A stretch of 64,000 bases of DNA from Limnephilus marmoratus (lineage: Eukaryota; Arthropoda; Insecta; Trichoptera; Limnephilidae): NCBI GenBank assembly GCA_917880885.1, contig OU862909.1, forward strand, positions 33,974,405 through 34,038,404, given 5' to 3'. The notes under the pieces are model-generated. The model saw only the letters and a list, made by a program, of their open reading frames with translations. It was not told where the DNA came from and did not search any database. Both the position numbers and the translations under genes were made by a program. Each line of letters opens with the position of its first letter. Within the stretch, counting starts at the first letter, position 1. Below are positions 42,210 to 53,339 of the stretch, piece after piece.

Positions 42210-43055
42210 AAAATGTATTTTATAAGTTATAACCACTTAAACAAGAACACTAGAAATGCCTTCCATATAGATTTGAATGGAAACTAATGTCGCCACTGAT
42301 TTAGTAGGTACCTTTTGGTTCTAGCCCATTTAGCATGCGCCCTATCTGTTTTACACTTGCCTGATCATTTGATTTTCATAATGTATGAAACACATTTCTG
42401 CTTATGAGATTTAAGCAAACAATGGCCAGACTTTTCGATCACTTAACTTATTCACGTGTCATTTATAGTACGTTCTTCTTTATCCATATATATTTTCATA
42501 GACGATTTTTTAAGCCCGGTCCTTCAGACGAAAATCGACCACTCTGCCCCTCACGTTTAACCGACCATAGAGATCATTTTCACTCGCATATTTATATAAC
42601 TAGCTGATTCACGTTACCGTTTGAGGCATAACGGACGCTGCACTACTGAATCCAGTGATTAATTCCATGTGTGATGGGTCTCGGTCAAACGGTTCGCGTA
42701 GGGAGCGGATCGTCCAGTTACCGGGTAACCGCCGGTTACTGGTAACTAGTAACTGGTAACTGGCCGTGTCTTCCGTTACTCGCACTTGACTTTCTACGCT
42801 ACTATCATTTTACCAGGAAATGGAGCAGAGTCAACAGTCAACCTGTTCGTTCCATTGATCGTCCAACGTTCAACGCTGTCAGCTTGCCCTACTGATCCCT
42901 ACAACTTGCTCACCCTAGAATCAACTCGAGTCACTGACACAAATATGTACTCAAGTATTACATTCCTAAACGTTTGCTATTTCAGGCGGATGTTTTAACT
43001 CGACCGTTTCGCATTTCGCATTTCTGTAATTCATTTTTATTTTTACATTAGTTGT
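42210..43055. other. Gene-free stretch with CCGGTTACTGGTAACT repeat block
   Basis: Contains a short TAACTGG-rich block (42714-42770) and ordinary AT-rich sequence. No gene supported. Confidence 0.4.
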
Positions 43056-43061
43056 GATGCT

Positions 43062-43215
43062 GTGTGGAGGGTCTTTTTAGGGAAAGGAAAGAGAGGAAAT
43101 TTTGGTATGAGGGGTGGGTAGGAATCTGGAGGTCAATGTGTTCAGAAGTGACGGACGTATGAATCCATCCCTCCCACTGCGGTGCAGGGCGATGGGTCGG
43201 GGTAGTTCGGCTAGA
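43062..43215 (-). mobile_element. LINE 3' fragment (hairpin family), minus
   Basis: GTGATGCTGTGTGGAGGGTC followed by the C-free inverse of the 3' region seen at 58500-58640 (GACGGACGTATGAATCCATC). It lacks the hairpin and tail. Confidence 0.6.
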
Positions 43216-43529
43216 GAGCTTTATTTTATTTTATTTTTTATTATTATTGTACAACAGAATAATTCCAATTACAGCACAATTTAGTTACCCTATCAGCTTT
43301 TAGGCAAGTGACTCTTCAATAATATTTTTAAGGCATATAAAGAACAGTCACTTACACCCAAATGGTTTGCAATTTCATTTAACTGCACCACTCCCCTCGT
43401 CATGCTATGCTTTGCCAAGACGTCTGTTCTGCCGTTCGGTACTTTAAATAAGTCATGATGTCGACTTCGGCTGTAGTGGTCTGGTACATATAAATCATTT
43501 ACAATTTGGGAGGCGGGAATGGGTACCGC

Positions 43530-43842
43530 CGCCCCGGGAACCTTTATTGGATAACCAACACCTCTGCCATAGATCACCCCAAGTGGTTCGCTACGTTTGG
43601 TGATTTAGCAGGGGTGCCCGGGTTCATGGGGTGAGGTTTGTCTAGGTCTTGGAGGCGAATGACCAGGACATACTGAACCCCAGATTCCTACCCACCCCTT
43701 AAACCCTTTTCCTTCCCAGAACTCTCCTCTGCTTCCTTTCCTTAAAAAAACCCTCCACACAGCATCCCCAAAGATGACATAGGCCCTGAGGAAAATTATT
43801 TTCCTCAGGGCCTCCTGTGTGGAGCTCATGTAAAAAAAAAAA
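43530..43842 (+). mobile_element. LINE 3' end with hairpin, plus copy
   Basis: Contains GGTTCGCTACGTTTGGTGAT, GGTTCATGGGGTGAGGTTTG, the block CCCTCCACACAGCATC, then the hairpin GGCCCTGAGGAAAATTATTT-TCCTCAGGGCC (43790-43813) and poly-A (43833-43843). Its tail abuts a reverse-transcriptase fragment of another LINE in the opposite orientation. Confidence 0.75.
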
Positions 43843-43884
43843 ATCATAGCATCCCAAGAGAAATGGGCTATCGATGCAATTGTT

Positions 43885-44211
43885 CTAAATTTTGAAAGAC
43901 AGAATAGCAAGACTTGCTTTCCGTCTAGTTTCTAGACTCACAGAATCAGTTTCCTCAAGTAAGTCAATATGGTGCATGAACCTTGGATAGGTTCCATGCT
44001 TCCGCATATAAACATACCTGAAGAATTTCTTCTGGATTTGCTCTAACATATCAATGTACTTCTGGTGGTACGGTGCCCAAACATCGCTCGCGTACTCCAG
44101 CTTGCTTCTCACTATGCCATCGAATAACGCTAGCATACCTTCTTGGTTATCAAACTGCTTACAAGTCCTGATTATGAACCCAAGAAGTTTGTAGCAAGAC
44201 AAGATACATTG
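43885..44211 (-). pseudogene. LINE reverse transcriptase C-terminal fragment
   Basis: Minus-strand frame encodes LGFIIRTCKQFDNQEGMLAL, LFDGIVRSKLEYASDVWAPY and QIQKKFFRYVY, the classic segment after the reverse-transcriptase core of jockey/CR1-type LINEs (L-G-F ... V-R-x-x-L-E-Y-x-x-x-V-W-x-P). The 5' side is cut by the SINE at 44212. The catalytic core is absent. Confidence 0.8.
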
Positions 44212-44404
44212 ACTGGTCGGTGGTTGAGTGGGCATAGCGCTTGGGTCCCACCCGAGCGTCGCGTGTTCGATTCCTCGGCTGGCTAAGTCCTCCATCACAA
44301 CACAAGCAACATTTTCGGCTCTCTGTGGTGGTAGTAGGAGATTTTCAAACATTGTTGGGTTATTCGTAACCCGGAAATGTTTGTCTTTCTTTAAAAAAAA
44401 AAAA
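44212..44404 (+). mobile_element. tRNA-headed SINE, family 2, plus copy
   Basis: GACTGGTCGGTGGTTGAGTG (box A), GCGTGTTCGATTCC (box B), the body CTAAGTCCTCCATCACAACA, and a 12-base A run ending at 44404. Inserted into the LINE fragment to its left. Same family as 24362-24561. Confidence 0.8.
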
Positions 44405-44420
44405 GGTTAGGTTAGGTTAG
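44405..44420 (+). repeat. Three TTAGG telomere-type units
   Basis: GGTTAGGTTAGGTTAG directly follows the SINE poly-A. TTAGG is the insect telomere repeat; three units may be chance or an interstitial remnant. Confidence 0.6.
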
Positions 44421-44825
44421 TACGTTCGGTTTCAAGATGGTGTCCATTTTAATAAAATTAGTTTGTAATACATTAAGTTGGTATGCCGATAGTCGTTAGT
44501 CAGACGTCTCCCAATACTAAGTTTTGAGATAATAAGGAAAGGAATGTCCAAAAATCAAGTATTATTTACTAAAGTCTGTGTTTTACAAACCAAATATGCT
44601 ATTAAATAAATAACACCGGGAGGCATAACGGTCCGGTACATTATTACGACATTTTGAAATATCCTACCAGTAAGCAAACATCAACATTTTGTTTAATTCA
44701 CTACAAGTTTTTCTGCATTATAATTGATTTGGATGTATTTGTGAGTACCTAATCTCAAATTTAGATTTTTCGGAGATGTCTGACTAATCAACTGTTTGTA
44801 ATTAAATTGGTATGTCTTTAAGTTA

Positions 44826-44986
44826 GGGAACGTACCCATACTACGTGACACGTTTAGGGGGGGGGGGGTCTTCAAAATGTCACGCTCCATACAAATGAGC
44901 GGCGGGTTGCTTAGGATTTTGGTCACCGGGGGGGGGGGGGGGTTAAAAATTGCAAAAAGTTGGTCACGTAGTATGGGTACGTTCCC
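44826..44986. mobile_element. Harbinger-like MITE, AGGGAACGTACC family, copy 1
   Basis: 161 bp; ends GGGAACGTACCCATACTACG and its inverse, flanked by TTA (44823-44825, 44987-44989). Two G runs of 10-14 lie inside. The only strong open frame is a shadow. Confidence 0.8.
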
Positions 44987-44999
44987 TTACCTACTTGCA

Positions 45000-46620
45000 A
45001 AATTTATGTTTTGCTATGTACTTTTTATTGCGCGTGACAGCTGTTTCGCTCTCTGAAGGCATTATCAAACTGTGGTTATAGCACTTACCGACGATACATT
45101 TATATCATTAAATTTAACAAAAATTCTAATAATCCGAAAGCTATTTTGATAAATGAACAAAAAAATATAATTCGCTCGCCACTCTTAGATATGTTTATGC
45201 CAATTTCAAATAATAAATTATGGTTACAAAATAAACCCATGAGTCATCATTTTGGAATAACTCTCGTAACGATTAGACTAAGGCACGCCGCAAACATCAG
45301 ATTTTTCCATCCGATTGTCCGATCCGACAAAATTCGATTGGACGGCCGGCGCGGCGTCAAATACTGCAGTAATTGGGGAAACTTTAAAAGGGTAATACCT
45401 AACCATGAATATTTTCCCCCATTTTACTCGGATTTTAATAAGGACGTAGGTAATAAAAATAAAAGCGTCAATTTTAAATTTAAATAAAAATATTACCATT
45501 TGTTATTTCGGCTACTGGCATTATATAATCTTACATTCAAAATTTAGGCATATTAGATTTGTCAAAGAATTTATACATAAAAATACAAAAATCAGTCATT
45601 TTAAATACATGTAGGATTACAAAAGATTTTTTAAATATTTATATTGAGGGATCAGTAGGATTTATAGGTCCAATTAGGAGTTCCACCCAGCCGAATCCTC
45701 TGATATGAAAATATCTGGAGTCTGTGAATTATTTTCCCATTTGGTCTCTGGTAGGTTGCCATGTTGTTCTTGTATTATTTTGTATTTATTATATTTATAC
45801 AGTTCAATTGCATAGCGTGGATTGACTAGATGATCATTTGTGGAAACGTGTGTGAAAGGGTTAAGTTTTTGCTGTGGGAAAGATTTAACCCGGACTTAAA
45901 ATCTGAAGCCTATAAAAGAAATACAAATTTCTAAGGAAATTTTGGTTTTGATTTATTAAAGAAAGTTAAAATAAGAAACAACATATTTTCCACACGAGGC
46001 TTACAGAACTAGTAGTAATTTTCAAGCATGTTAATTATTAGAAACTACAAAAAAAATGACTACAGTTATATAGATATAGGTACCTACTTAAGTTGATGTA
46101 ATGATATATTCTTCATTCTATGGTGTCAACCAAAAAACTTGCATATTTCCATTGTGTGGTTAATTGAGAGCCTCTACGGAAGAAAGCTCCCGTCTTATAG
46201 AGTGTTTTTTTTGAAGCCTCATCTTGCTACCGTATAAGGAACACTTTAGTAGCGATGATTCAATGTGAACGAACCGTCAAGGCATTGTTCTTATTGATTC
46301 AATTACGGCCACTATAATGTATAATGGATTTATCTTGTATTGTTGTTTTAAATTAACATGTTGCTCATGCGCCAATGGAATTCTAGGCGCTGCAAATAAA
46401 ATGGCATCATATCTCAAAAATGCATGCTATTATTATTTGAAAAATAACAAAATGTTTTAAAAATATTTTTCATATTCATTTTAGATTTTGAAATATTAAT
46501 TCGAATTAGAAACTCACCTCATCTCATTTCATTACTACGGTTTCCTCTCGAATTGTGAAAAAGTGTAAAAATAATAATATTGTCTAAAGCGTTGTTTACA
46601 CTTTAAGGCGCCGCTGCCCG
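45000..46620. other. Gene-free stretch
   Basis: AT-rich. A GCCGGCGCGGCG block at 45340-45356 belongs to repeat debris. The 113-codon + strand frame at 45146 crosses it and has no known motif. No gene supported. Confidence 0.4.
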
Positions 46621-46916
46621 AATTTCTACCGATTTCTTACGTAATTAATTTTCCAACCCCCCCTCCTTTCTACCTTGTCACTCTACGACCCCCCCCCCCT
46701 TTAGGGTCGAATCCTCCTCCATGTGAATGCTATAGCTACGCTAAAAAAGCATTATTACATTTTTAATGTACTATGTATACGTGCTTCTGAAACAAAGTTT
46801 TACAATATCAAAAGTAAACAAAATGTTAAAGGGACTGAATTGGCTAACCGTGAAACAGATGCTGACCTTGGATACGATGATATTTATACATAAAATAATA
46901 AACAATATTTTCAAGA

Positions 46917-47112
46917 AAATCTGCCGAACCTTCGGCCGCACCGAATCTCTGCGTTCGTGAATTATCGCACGTCGTTCGGCTGACTTCGGGTGAGTTCCTT
47001 GTTCATGTGTCACCCGCCATCATCCGCTAAGTTCGCTGGCCGGTCTTATACGATTGTGCTGTGAGTTCCTTCCTTTATAATGTAAGTTTGATTGTTTCGG
47101 TCGGACACTCAT
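46917..47112 (-). mobile_element. hAT fragment related to 8874-9800
   Basis: GCCGAACCTTCGGCCGCACC ... GAATTATCGCACGTCGTTCG mirrors the right half of the hAT at 8874-9800. The end near 47097-47112 is CGGTCGGACACT. The left part is missing and no duplication is visible. Confidence 0.6.
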
Positions 47113-47449
47113 TTTCAGCTCCCAGTGTCATTTGCATAACGAGCTATTGGTCGAAGGGTGTGACGTGTGAATTTAAAAACTGTTCAGAAAAAATCAGAGT
47201 GTGCAATTCACAGCGGTAAAAGTGAAACCTTTCGAAAACTAAAGTAGACAAGAATGGTGAGGTGAAGCACTGTACAAAAAGGAGACCGATAGGCTACGAA
47301 GCACCGCACAAAGAAGAGACCGATTATTCTATCTCATTCTCTCGCAAGTTAAATCCTATAGATGTATGTGTTTGTCTCTTTTAAGTGTCGCTATTTTTCG
47401 TTTCATCGAGTTTCAAATCCCAACGATGCTAAAGAAGTTTTCACTGCAT

Positions 47450-49560
47450 TAACTATATGGCAATTATATACTTTTTGCACCAATTTTTTGAATAACGCAT
47501 TAGATATTATATCTGGGGGTTAATCAACGATATTCAATACAAGGGTTAATGCTAGAAGTGCGAAAATTTGATTTACGTACCAGAAAGTACTCTATAACGT
47601 CCCTTATTTGAATGCAAGGAATGTAAGGAAACTTTACTCTGACCACCAAGTAGTAGGTACACTTGGCGTCGAGCATTCTTTCGATTCCAATGGATATTTT
47701 TTCTTACTGATGGACAGTTGCGTTGGACCTTTCAGTCCATTACGATTGCGCAATGTTCATAATAACGGTGACTTTATTGCGCACTGCCATCTTGGTACAA
47801 CAAACTGCGCATGCTCCGTAGTACCTACAACGTACCGCGCACGTTCAGTGCTCGCTATCCTCTACTTCTGGACTAGGTGGTCTGACACACTTTCTTTCCA
47901 AGAGTATATCGTCTAACGGTACCATTAGGTTTCTTATTGTTTCAATGGTATGCGATTTTAACTACTGTTATCTATTAATTAATATATTATTATTCTATAT
48001 TCGGTTTGGAAGCTCTTCTTCGTGAACTCTACTAGGGTTTAGGCTCGGCTAATGCTCTGATTATGTCCATCTTATAATGTATGCATAACGTTACCTAGAT
48101 TTACCGGTTCTCTTCATACGTTATGGCATTCCTTGTATACATATCATCACGTAAATATATAGCGTTATTAATTTGACGTTGAAGGTTAATTCAATTTATT
48201 GTCATTAATTTATTGGCTCTGTTTTCACATCTGTTTTCTTATTAAGGCCCGGTAGTAAGCATTTAAAAAGAAGAAGAAGGGGAGATATATAAATACGAAT
48301 GTTAGAGGGAGCGCGTAAATATTACAAACGATAATAATTAAATGAAAATTGTGAAAATGTTTAATAAAACACTACTCGTTTAAAATAGAGCAAAACTCTC
48401 GTGGGAAATGTTAGAATTTAAAGAAACACCGTGAAATTTTTCATACATGTAACTTATAAAATAACAGAATAAATAATGTGTTTATAATAATTTTCGGAGC
48501 ATACTTTTTTTCTATCGAGGAGTTTAATATAATTACCATTTCGGCATGACATATATATAGATATTATCTTCAAGAATAACAATATATATATTTTTTAATA
48601 ACTTAAAAACTTTAAGTGTTCAAGGAAAGTATGTTATAAATTGGTATAAATTCGGGATTCCGAGTTTTAAGCACAAAGAATGCTCAAATGGTGAGGACTG
48701 GGGTCATGAAATTAGCACAGCAATTTGGTTTGGAATTTCGAGGTCAACGCAACTATTTTCAACTGAACACGTAATTTTTGTTTTGAGTTTTGAAATACTG
48801 TTTTGCTTGTTCTTTATCTTCAAGAAAACTTATGTTTATACTCTTGACATAAAAAATCGATATAATTTAATATTCGTTTGTTAAACTAAGTAAGTGAGGA
48901 ATTGGCGAGTTTGGTGCATACTTAGTTTGTGAATGGTGACTTTGAAGTAGGTCTTATGTCCAGTGTATATATGTAGTTGTGTACTGGAAGATTAAATCTA
49001 CCAATTCATCTGTATTATGGCCAATCCAGCACTTATCTTTGTAAAGCAAATATAATTATTTAAAAAAAACATGTTATAATTAATTCACAGAATAATAATT
49101 AAAACTGCACCACTCATATTGCTATCAATACAAAACTGGTTATGAAATGATAATATCAGAAAAACAAAATAAAAGCTGATTGTTGTTATGCTGTGGGATT
49201 AATAAAATTTAAATTCGAACCAACAAAGGGTAATAAATTTATTCTTGTTTTTGTGGTTTGACAATTTATTAAACTCAGCAGGTTTTACAAGCACCTTTTT
49301 TAAAATGTAATAAGCCTCACTGGGCGCTTTACCTATGCTGAGCCCCCCATTTTACAATTTAATAAAATTCAATGAAGTATGAAATAATAAATTTTAATAA
49401 AATAAAATACAAATGTCACCGGAGACCAAAATATAAATGACTTTATTAAATTCCATTTTGTCCTATTCTGATTCCAAATAAGCCGTCAGTTTTAATATAT
49501 ATAATAAATTATAACACGGTTCAAATGTAGTTTAATTGATACAACCTATAACAAGCAGCA
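47450..49560. other. Gene-free stretch
   Basis: No supported exon. The 102-codon + strand frame at 47608 lies in a slightly GC-richer block but has no recognisable domain or splice partner. Confidence 0.4.
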
Positions 49561-49568
49561 ATAACTTA

Positions 49569-49720
49569 GGGAACGTACCCATACTATGTGACACGTTTAG
49601 GGGGGGGGGGGGTCTTCAAAATGTCACGCTTGGTACAAATGAGCGGCAGCGGGCTTAGTTGGTCACGGGGGGGGGGTTAAAAATTGCAAAAAGTTGGTCA
49701 CGTAGTATGGGTACGTTCCC
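49569..49720. mobile_element. Harbinger-like MITE, AGGGAACGTACC family, copy 2
   Basis: 152 bp; same ends and G runs as copy 1. Left flank TTA; right flank TAC, i.e. one T has been lost from the duplication. Confidence 0.75.
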
Positions 49721-49751
49721 TACCTATGTTACGTGTTTGTAAATATACCCA

Positions 49752-49815
49752 CAGAGCGCCCACAGCGCCCTTGAGGTGATTTTTCACAAAAATGGCGCTA
49801 TGCAAGTCATTAAAA
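49752..49815 (+). repeat. LINE 3' end fragment (GCGCCCTTGAGG family)
   Basis: ACAGCGCCCTTGAGGTGATT, then GGCGCTATGCAAGT and an ATATTATTA tail. Same end as 8020-8105 in the opposite orientation. Confidence 0.55.
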
Positions 49816-49924
49816 TATTATTAGAACTTGTTTGTAGTTCGATTTTTAATGTTTTCAGTGACAACCCTGGCAAAACCTTAATCAAGTATTTTTATATGTA
49901 AATACACATGTTAGTTGTAAATCT

Positions 49925-50095
49925 CTAACTTTAAGTCACAGTTGTAAATATGGATGTCGTTAAGTCACTGGTTTTAAGTCCGCTGTTATAAATCTTAATC
50001 ATAAGTCACTAGTCTTAGATGTAAGTCACTGGCTATTAGTCATAGTTGTAAGTCACTAGTTATAATTACAAATCTTAGTGTAAGCAAATTGTATT
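49925..50095 (+). repeat. Degenerate short tandem repeat (TAAGTCACTGGT)
   Basis: Seven to eight loose copies of TAAGTCACTRGT-like text at 20-25-bp spacing. It lies between two LINE-end fragments. Confidence 0.5.
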
Positions 50096-50117
50096 AATTT
50101 TATTATATATTTATTTG

Positions 50118-50190
50118 TACAGCGCCCTTGAGGTGATTTTTCACGAAAACGGCGCAATATAAACCAGCCAAATATTATTATTATTATTAA
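50118..50190 (+). repeat. LINE 3' end fragment with (ATT)n tail
   Basis: ACAGCGCCCTTGAGGTGATT ... GGCGCAATATAAACCAGCCA followed by ATATTATTATTATTATT. Same family as 49752. Confidence 0.6.
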
Positions 50191-50199
50191 CCGGTATAG

Positions 50200-52240
50200 T
50201 ACACAGCTTACGGCACTCAAAGAAAAACTATTTCGTTAGGCATGTGGCGAGTTACCAAGTAACTAAATTCGCACGGATTAAAAAAATGACACACATAAAA
50301 TAAAACTACTTTTACAAAAAAATCGTTTAAACTTTACCGTTTCATAACGTTTACTCAAACACGTTGTATAACGGAATGCTTTACTTAAAAATACTGACTT
50401 AACAGGTAACGTAATATAAATAGTTCTACTATAAATGATAATTAAGTATTACAGATGTGAATAATATTACCAAAACATAACCAGGAACTCAGTGGCAGTT
50501 GGTTGCTTGCGCTAAATTGATTAATTTTTAAATTTAAAATCCTAATTACAAATTTTAGCACGTTTTCGCGTAATCGTCTGCCATTATTATGCCATATATA
50601 ATTATGCTGTATTTGCTCAACTTTAAGATGATTTTTTGTACGAAAAGTAGTTATTGTATTATGTTTTTGCATTTTTGCGATGGAATTCGCCGAAATGTCT
50701 TTCCGGCACCTATTTTTGACGATTTTACCGATGTTTTTCTTAAATTTTTAATGAGAAAATTGTGCCCTGTAACTGTAATATAATTGAATATTGTCTCGTA
50801 GAAATCATGTTGTCTCCCTTACTATCATAGTGAGAAATGATCTAAACAGTATTAGAAAGAGAAAACATCACGCTTTATAGTCAAATCAAAAAGTAAACCA
50901 CAGAAGAATTAAAATACAAAAGTTTCCGACTGCAATTAATTTTTGTTTTTGAAACCTTGTGAATTTTTATTGCTTATTTTTACATAAAACGACAAAAAGT
51001 GAGGTGATAATAACATAATGCATTTATTTAATAAAACGTTTCGGACAGCGTTATAGCGTCCGAAATTGGCTAAAGAAGGACGCATCGCAACACGGCACAA
51101 CACCCCAAAAACAAATAACGAAAATACTTTTGGCCGTGAAAATCTAAAAACGTATCTTTATAAATACTTAATTAAACTCTATCCGAAAATGGATTAATTA
51201 GTAGGAAATTTTGCACTTGGAAAGTATTTTTGAGAGCCTGATATTTTTTTTTCAGACTTACAAAAAGACTTATTAAAAAAATATTCGATTATTTCGAAGG
51301 CCAAGACGTGTTCTACTTGCAGTATTTAATTGATGCATCTGTAATTATGCGATCTGTCTTTTATAATGCGATAAAGTTTGCGTAGGTACCTACCATCGTA
51401 TGTCGTGTGTACCAAATTCAATCTTAATTCTTTACGAATGCTTACACCTTTACAATACACATAGAGATATCATACACCTTCTCTCGGTTTGTTCAAAACA
51501 GGTATTTTGTAAGAATAATGTAGTTAATATTTTAATTGGCATTTTATTCGGATAAGGGGTAATCTCCATTGTTTGTAATATTATTTCCTCCCATCTTAAA
51601 GGACGGCTATAAAGTGGCGTTATGGACAATTAATTTGCAAGTTGCTGTTAAGACGGACGGATTCTCTCGATGTTATCTGCTTTGTTTCCTCCGTCCGATG
51701 ATGTTGCGGTCGTTAGAAAACGTTTTTCTAATCTCACCGGCTCTTAACCGGTGTTTCGAGGGATATGAGATATGAGTTTTCCACGAACTTGACAAGTGTT
51801 CCGCGGCAGGGTTCGCTATATCAGTTGCTCTTTATCCTCGCTAAGTACGAAAATTTCCGCTCGATTTTAAGCGGGCTACGCGGGGTATACCGTCTGCTTG
51901 AGCCCCCGCATTCTGCATTTCTATCGATTTATAACATATTCCTCTTGAACACTTTCAGATTTTAAGTTTTTTAAAAAATATATGTTATTTTTTATTATAA
52001 TATCTGTACATTTGTAGAGCCGAAATGGTAATTATATGAAATTCCCTCGGTAGAAAAAATTGAGTTTTTTGCTCTATTTTAAACGAGTCTTATTTTATGA
52101 AATATTTTCACTATTTTCGCTTAATTAGTGTGCTCCCTCTTACATGCGTACATATTTGCATATCTCCATTTCGTCTTATTTTTTAACGCTTACTACTGGG
52201 CCTTAATCTTTGACAAGCTGTAAAGTAGTTCCATTTTTAG
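50200..52240. other. Gene-free stretch
   Basis: Contains a fragment of the foldback MITE of 35221 (51035-51115). The region 51600-51960 is GC-richer and gives open frames, but no known motif is visible. Confidence 0.4.
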
Positions 52241-52254
52241 ACGCCGAGGCGTTA

Positions 52255-52476
52255 GGGGTCGTCCATTAATCACGTGTTGTTTTTTTAGCAACTTTTTAAC
52301 CCCCCCCTGGTGATATGTGGTGAGGTTTTAGACTAACCCCCCCCCCAAAATCACGTGTATTTTTTTTAGTACAAAGTATTTTGAAATTTTCAGGGTAACC
52401 CCCCCCCGTCGTGATGTTTCGTGATTTTTTCCTAACACCCCCCCTTTCGAGCTTCACGTGATTAATGGACGACCCC
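52255..52476. mobile_element. Harbinger-like MITE, GGGGTCGTCC family
   Basis: The ends GGGGTCGTCCATTAATCACG and inverse CACGTGATTAATGGACGACCCC are flanked by TTA (52252-52254, 52477-52479). Four runs of 7-9 C lie inside. Non-coding. Confidence 0.8.
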
Positions 52477-52489
52477 TTAGCAGTGACTC

Positions 52490-53220
52490 AAATGTCAAAT
52501 TAAACATTTACGTAAATAATTGCATACTTTCGTCTCGCCAAAATTTACGTAAATTGCCAATTTTTATCAGTATGGACTTAGATGACATCGAGCGATGAGA
52601 AATGTGGACGATTTTAATTATTAACTGATTGATTAATTAATTAATTAAGGGTCAGATCAGACTCAATTTAAAACAGAAGAGTAAATAGAAGACGAATTTT
52701 TTATGTTTCAATGTGAGCAGCTGGTTTTCAACGGTTCGTCATAATTTCATGAATAGTGCACCGACTCCAGCAAAACTAGGACTACACAAGGTATTATTTA
52801 TAATTAAAGTCCTCGCATCACGCTGGTTGAAGAGGGGGACTTTATAAAATTCGATTCGTAAATTTAAACCACATAAAAATTAGCTAATGTCGTTGACATT
52901 TTGAAACATGTATTAAAATAAAAGACAAAACGTTTAATATTGATGATTACCACCTTTACACGGATTATGGGCTAAACCACGCTAAGCACGACATAACAAC
53001 CAAGCCGAGCTTAAAAGCAACTGATATACCGGGCTCATGAAAGTTGCGTACTGGTTAGAAACCACACTTGAACGAACTTGATAAGAACAATAAATCGGTT
53101 GGTTACCTAGTCAACATATCATCGTAATAAAGTTTAAGAAGTGTTTTTAAACTAAAACATGCACGAAAGACTGAATAATATCATTACATAGTATAAAATG
53201 AAGCCGCTCAAAATGTATGT
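52490..53220. other. Gene-free stretch
   Basis: Nothing recognised. Confidence 0.4.
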
Positions 53221-53224
53221 GCGC

Positions 53225-53333
53225 ATAGATCTTTTAAACTCCCTCCACACGGCATCTTCAAAGATGACATAGGCCCTGAGGGAAGTTATTTTCCTCAGGG
53301 CCTCCTGTGCGGAGTTAATGTAAAAAAAAAAAA
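53225..53333 (+). mobile_element. LINE 3' end with hairpin, plus copy
   Basis: CTCCCTCCACACGGCATC, GACATAGGCCCTGAGGGAAG, TTATTTTCCTCAGGGCCTCC, then GTTAATGT and 12 A. Only about 110 bp of the element was copied. Confidence 0.75.
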
Positions 53334-53339
53334 ACTACG

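Noticed and set aside
44212..44290. A second tRNA gene
   Set aside because: Same reason: repeated tRNA-derived SINE head (also at 24561), with a poly-A tail.
47608..47916. 102-codon + strand frame
   Set aside because: No recognisable domain; unsupported by splice sites or repeats.
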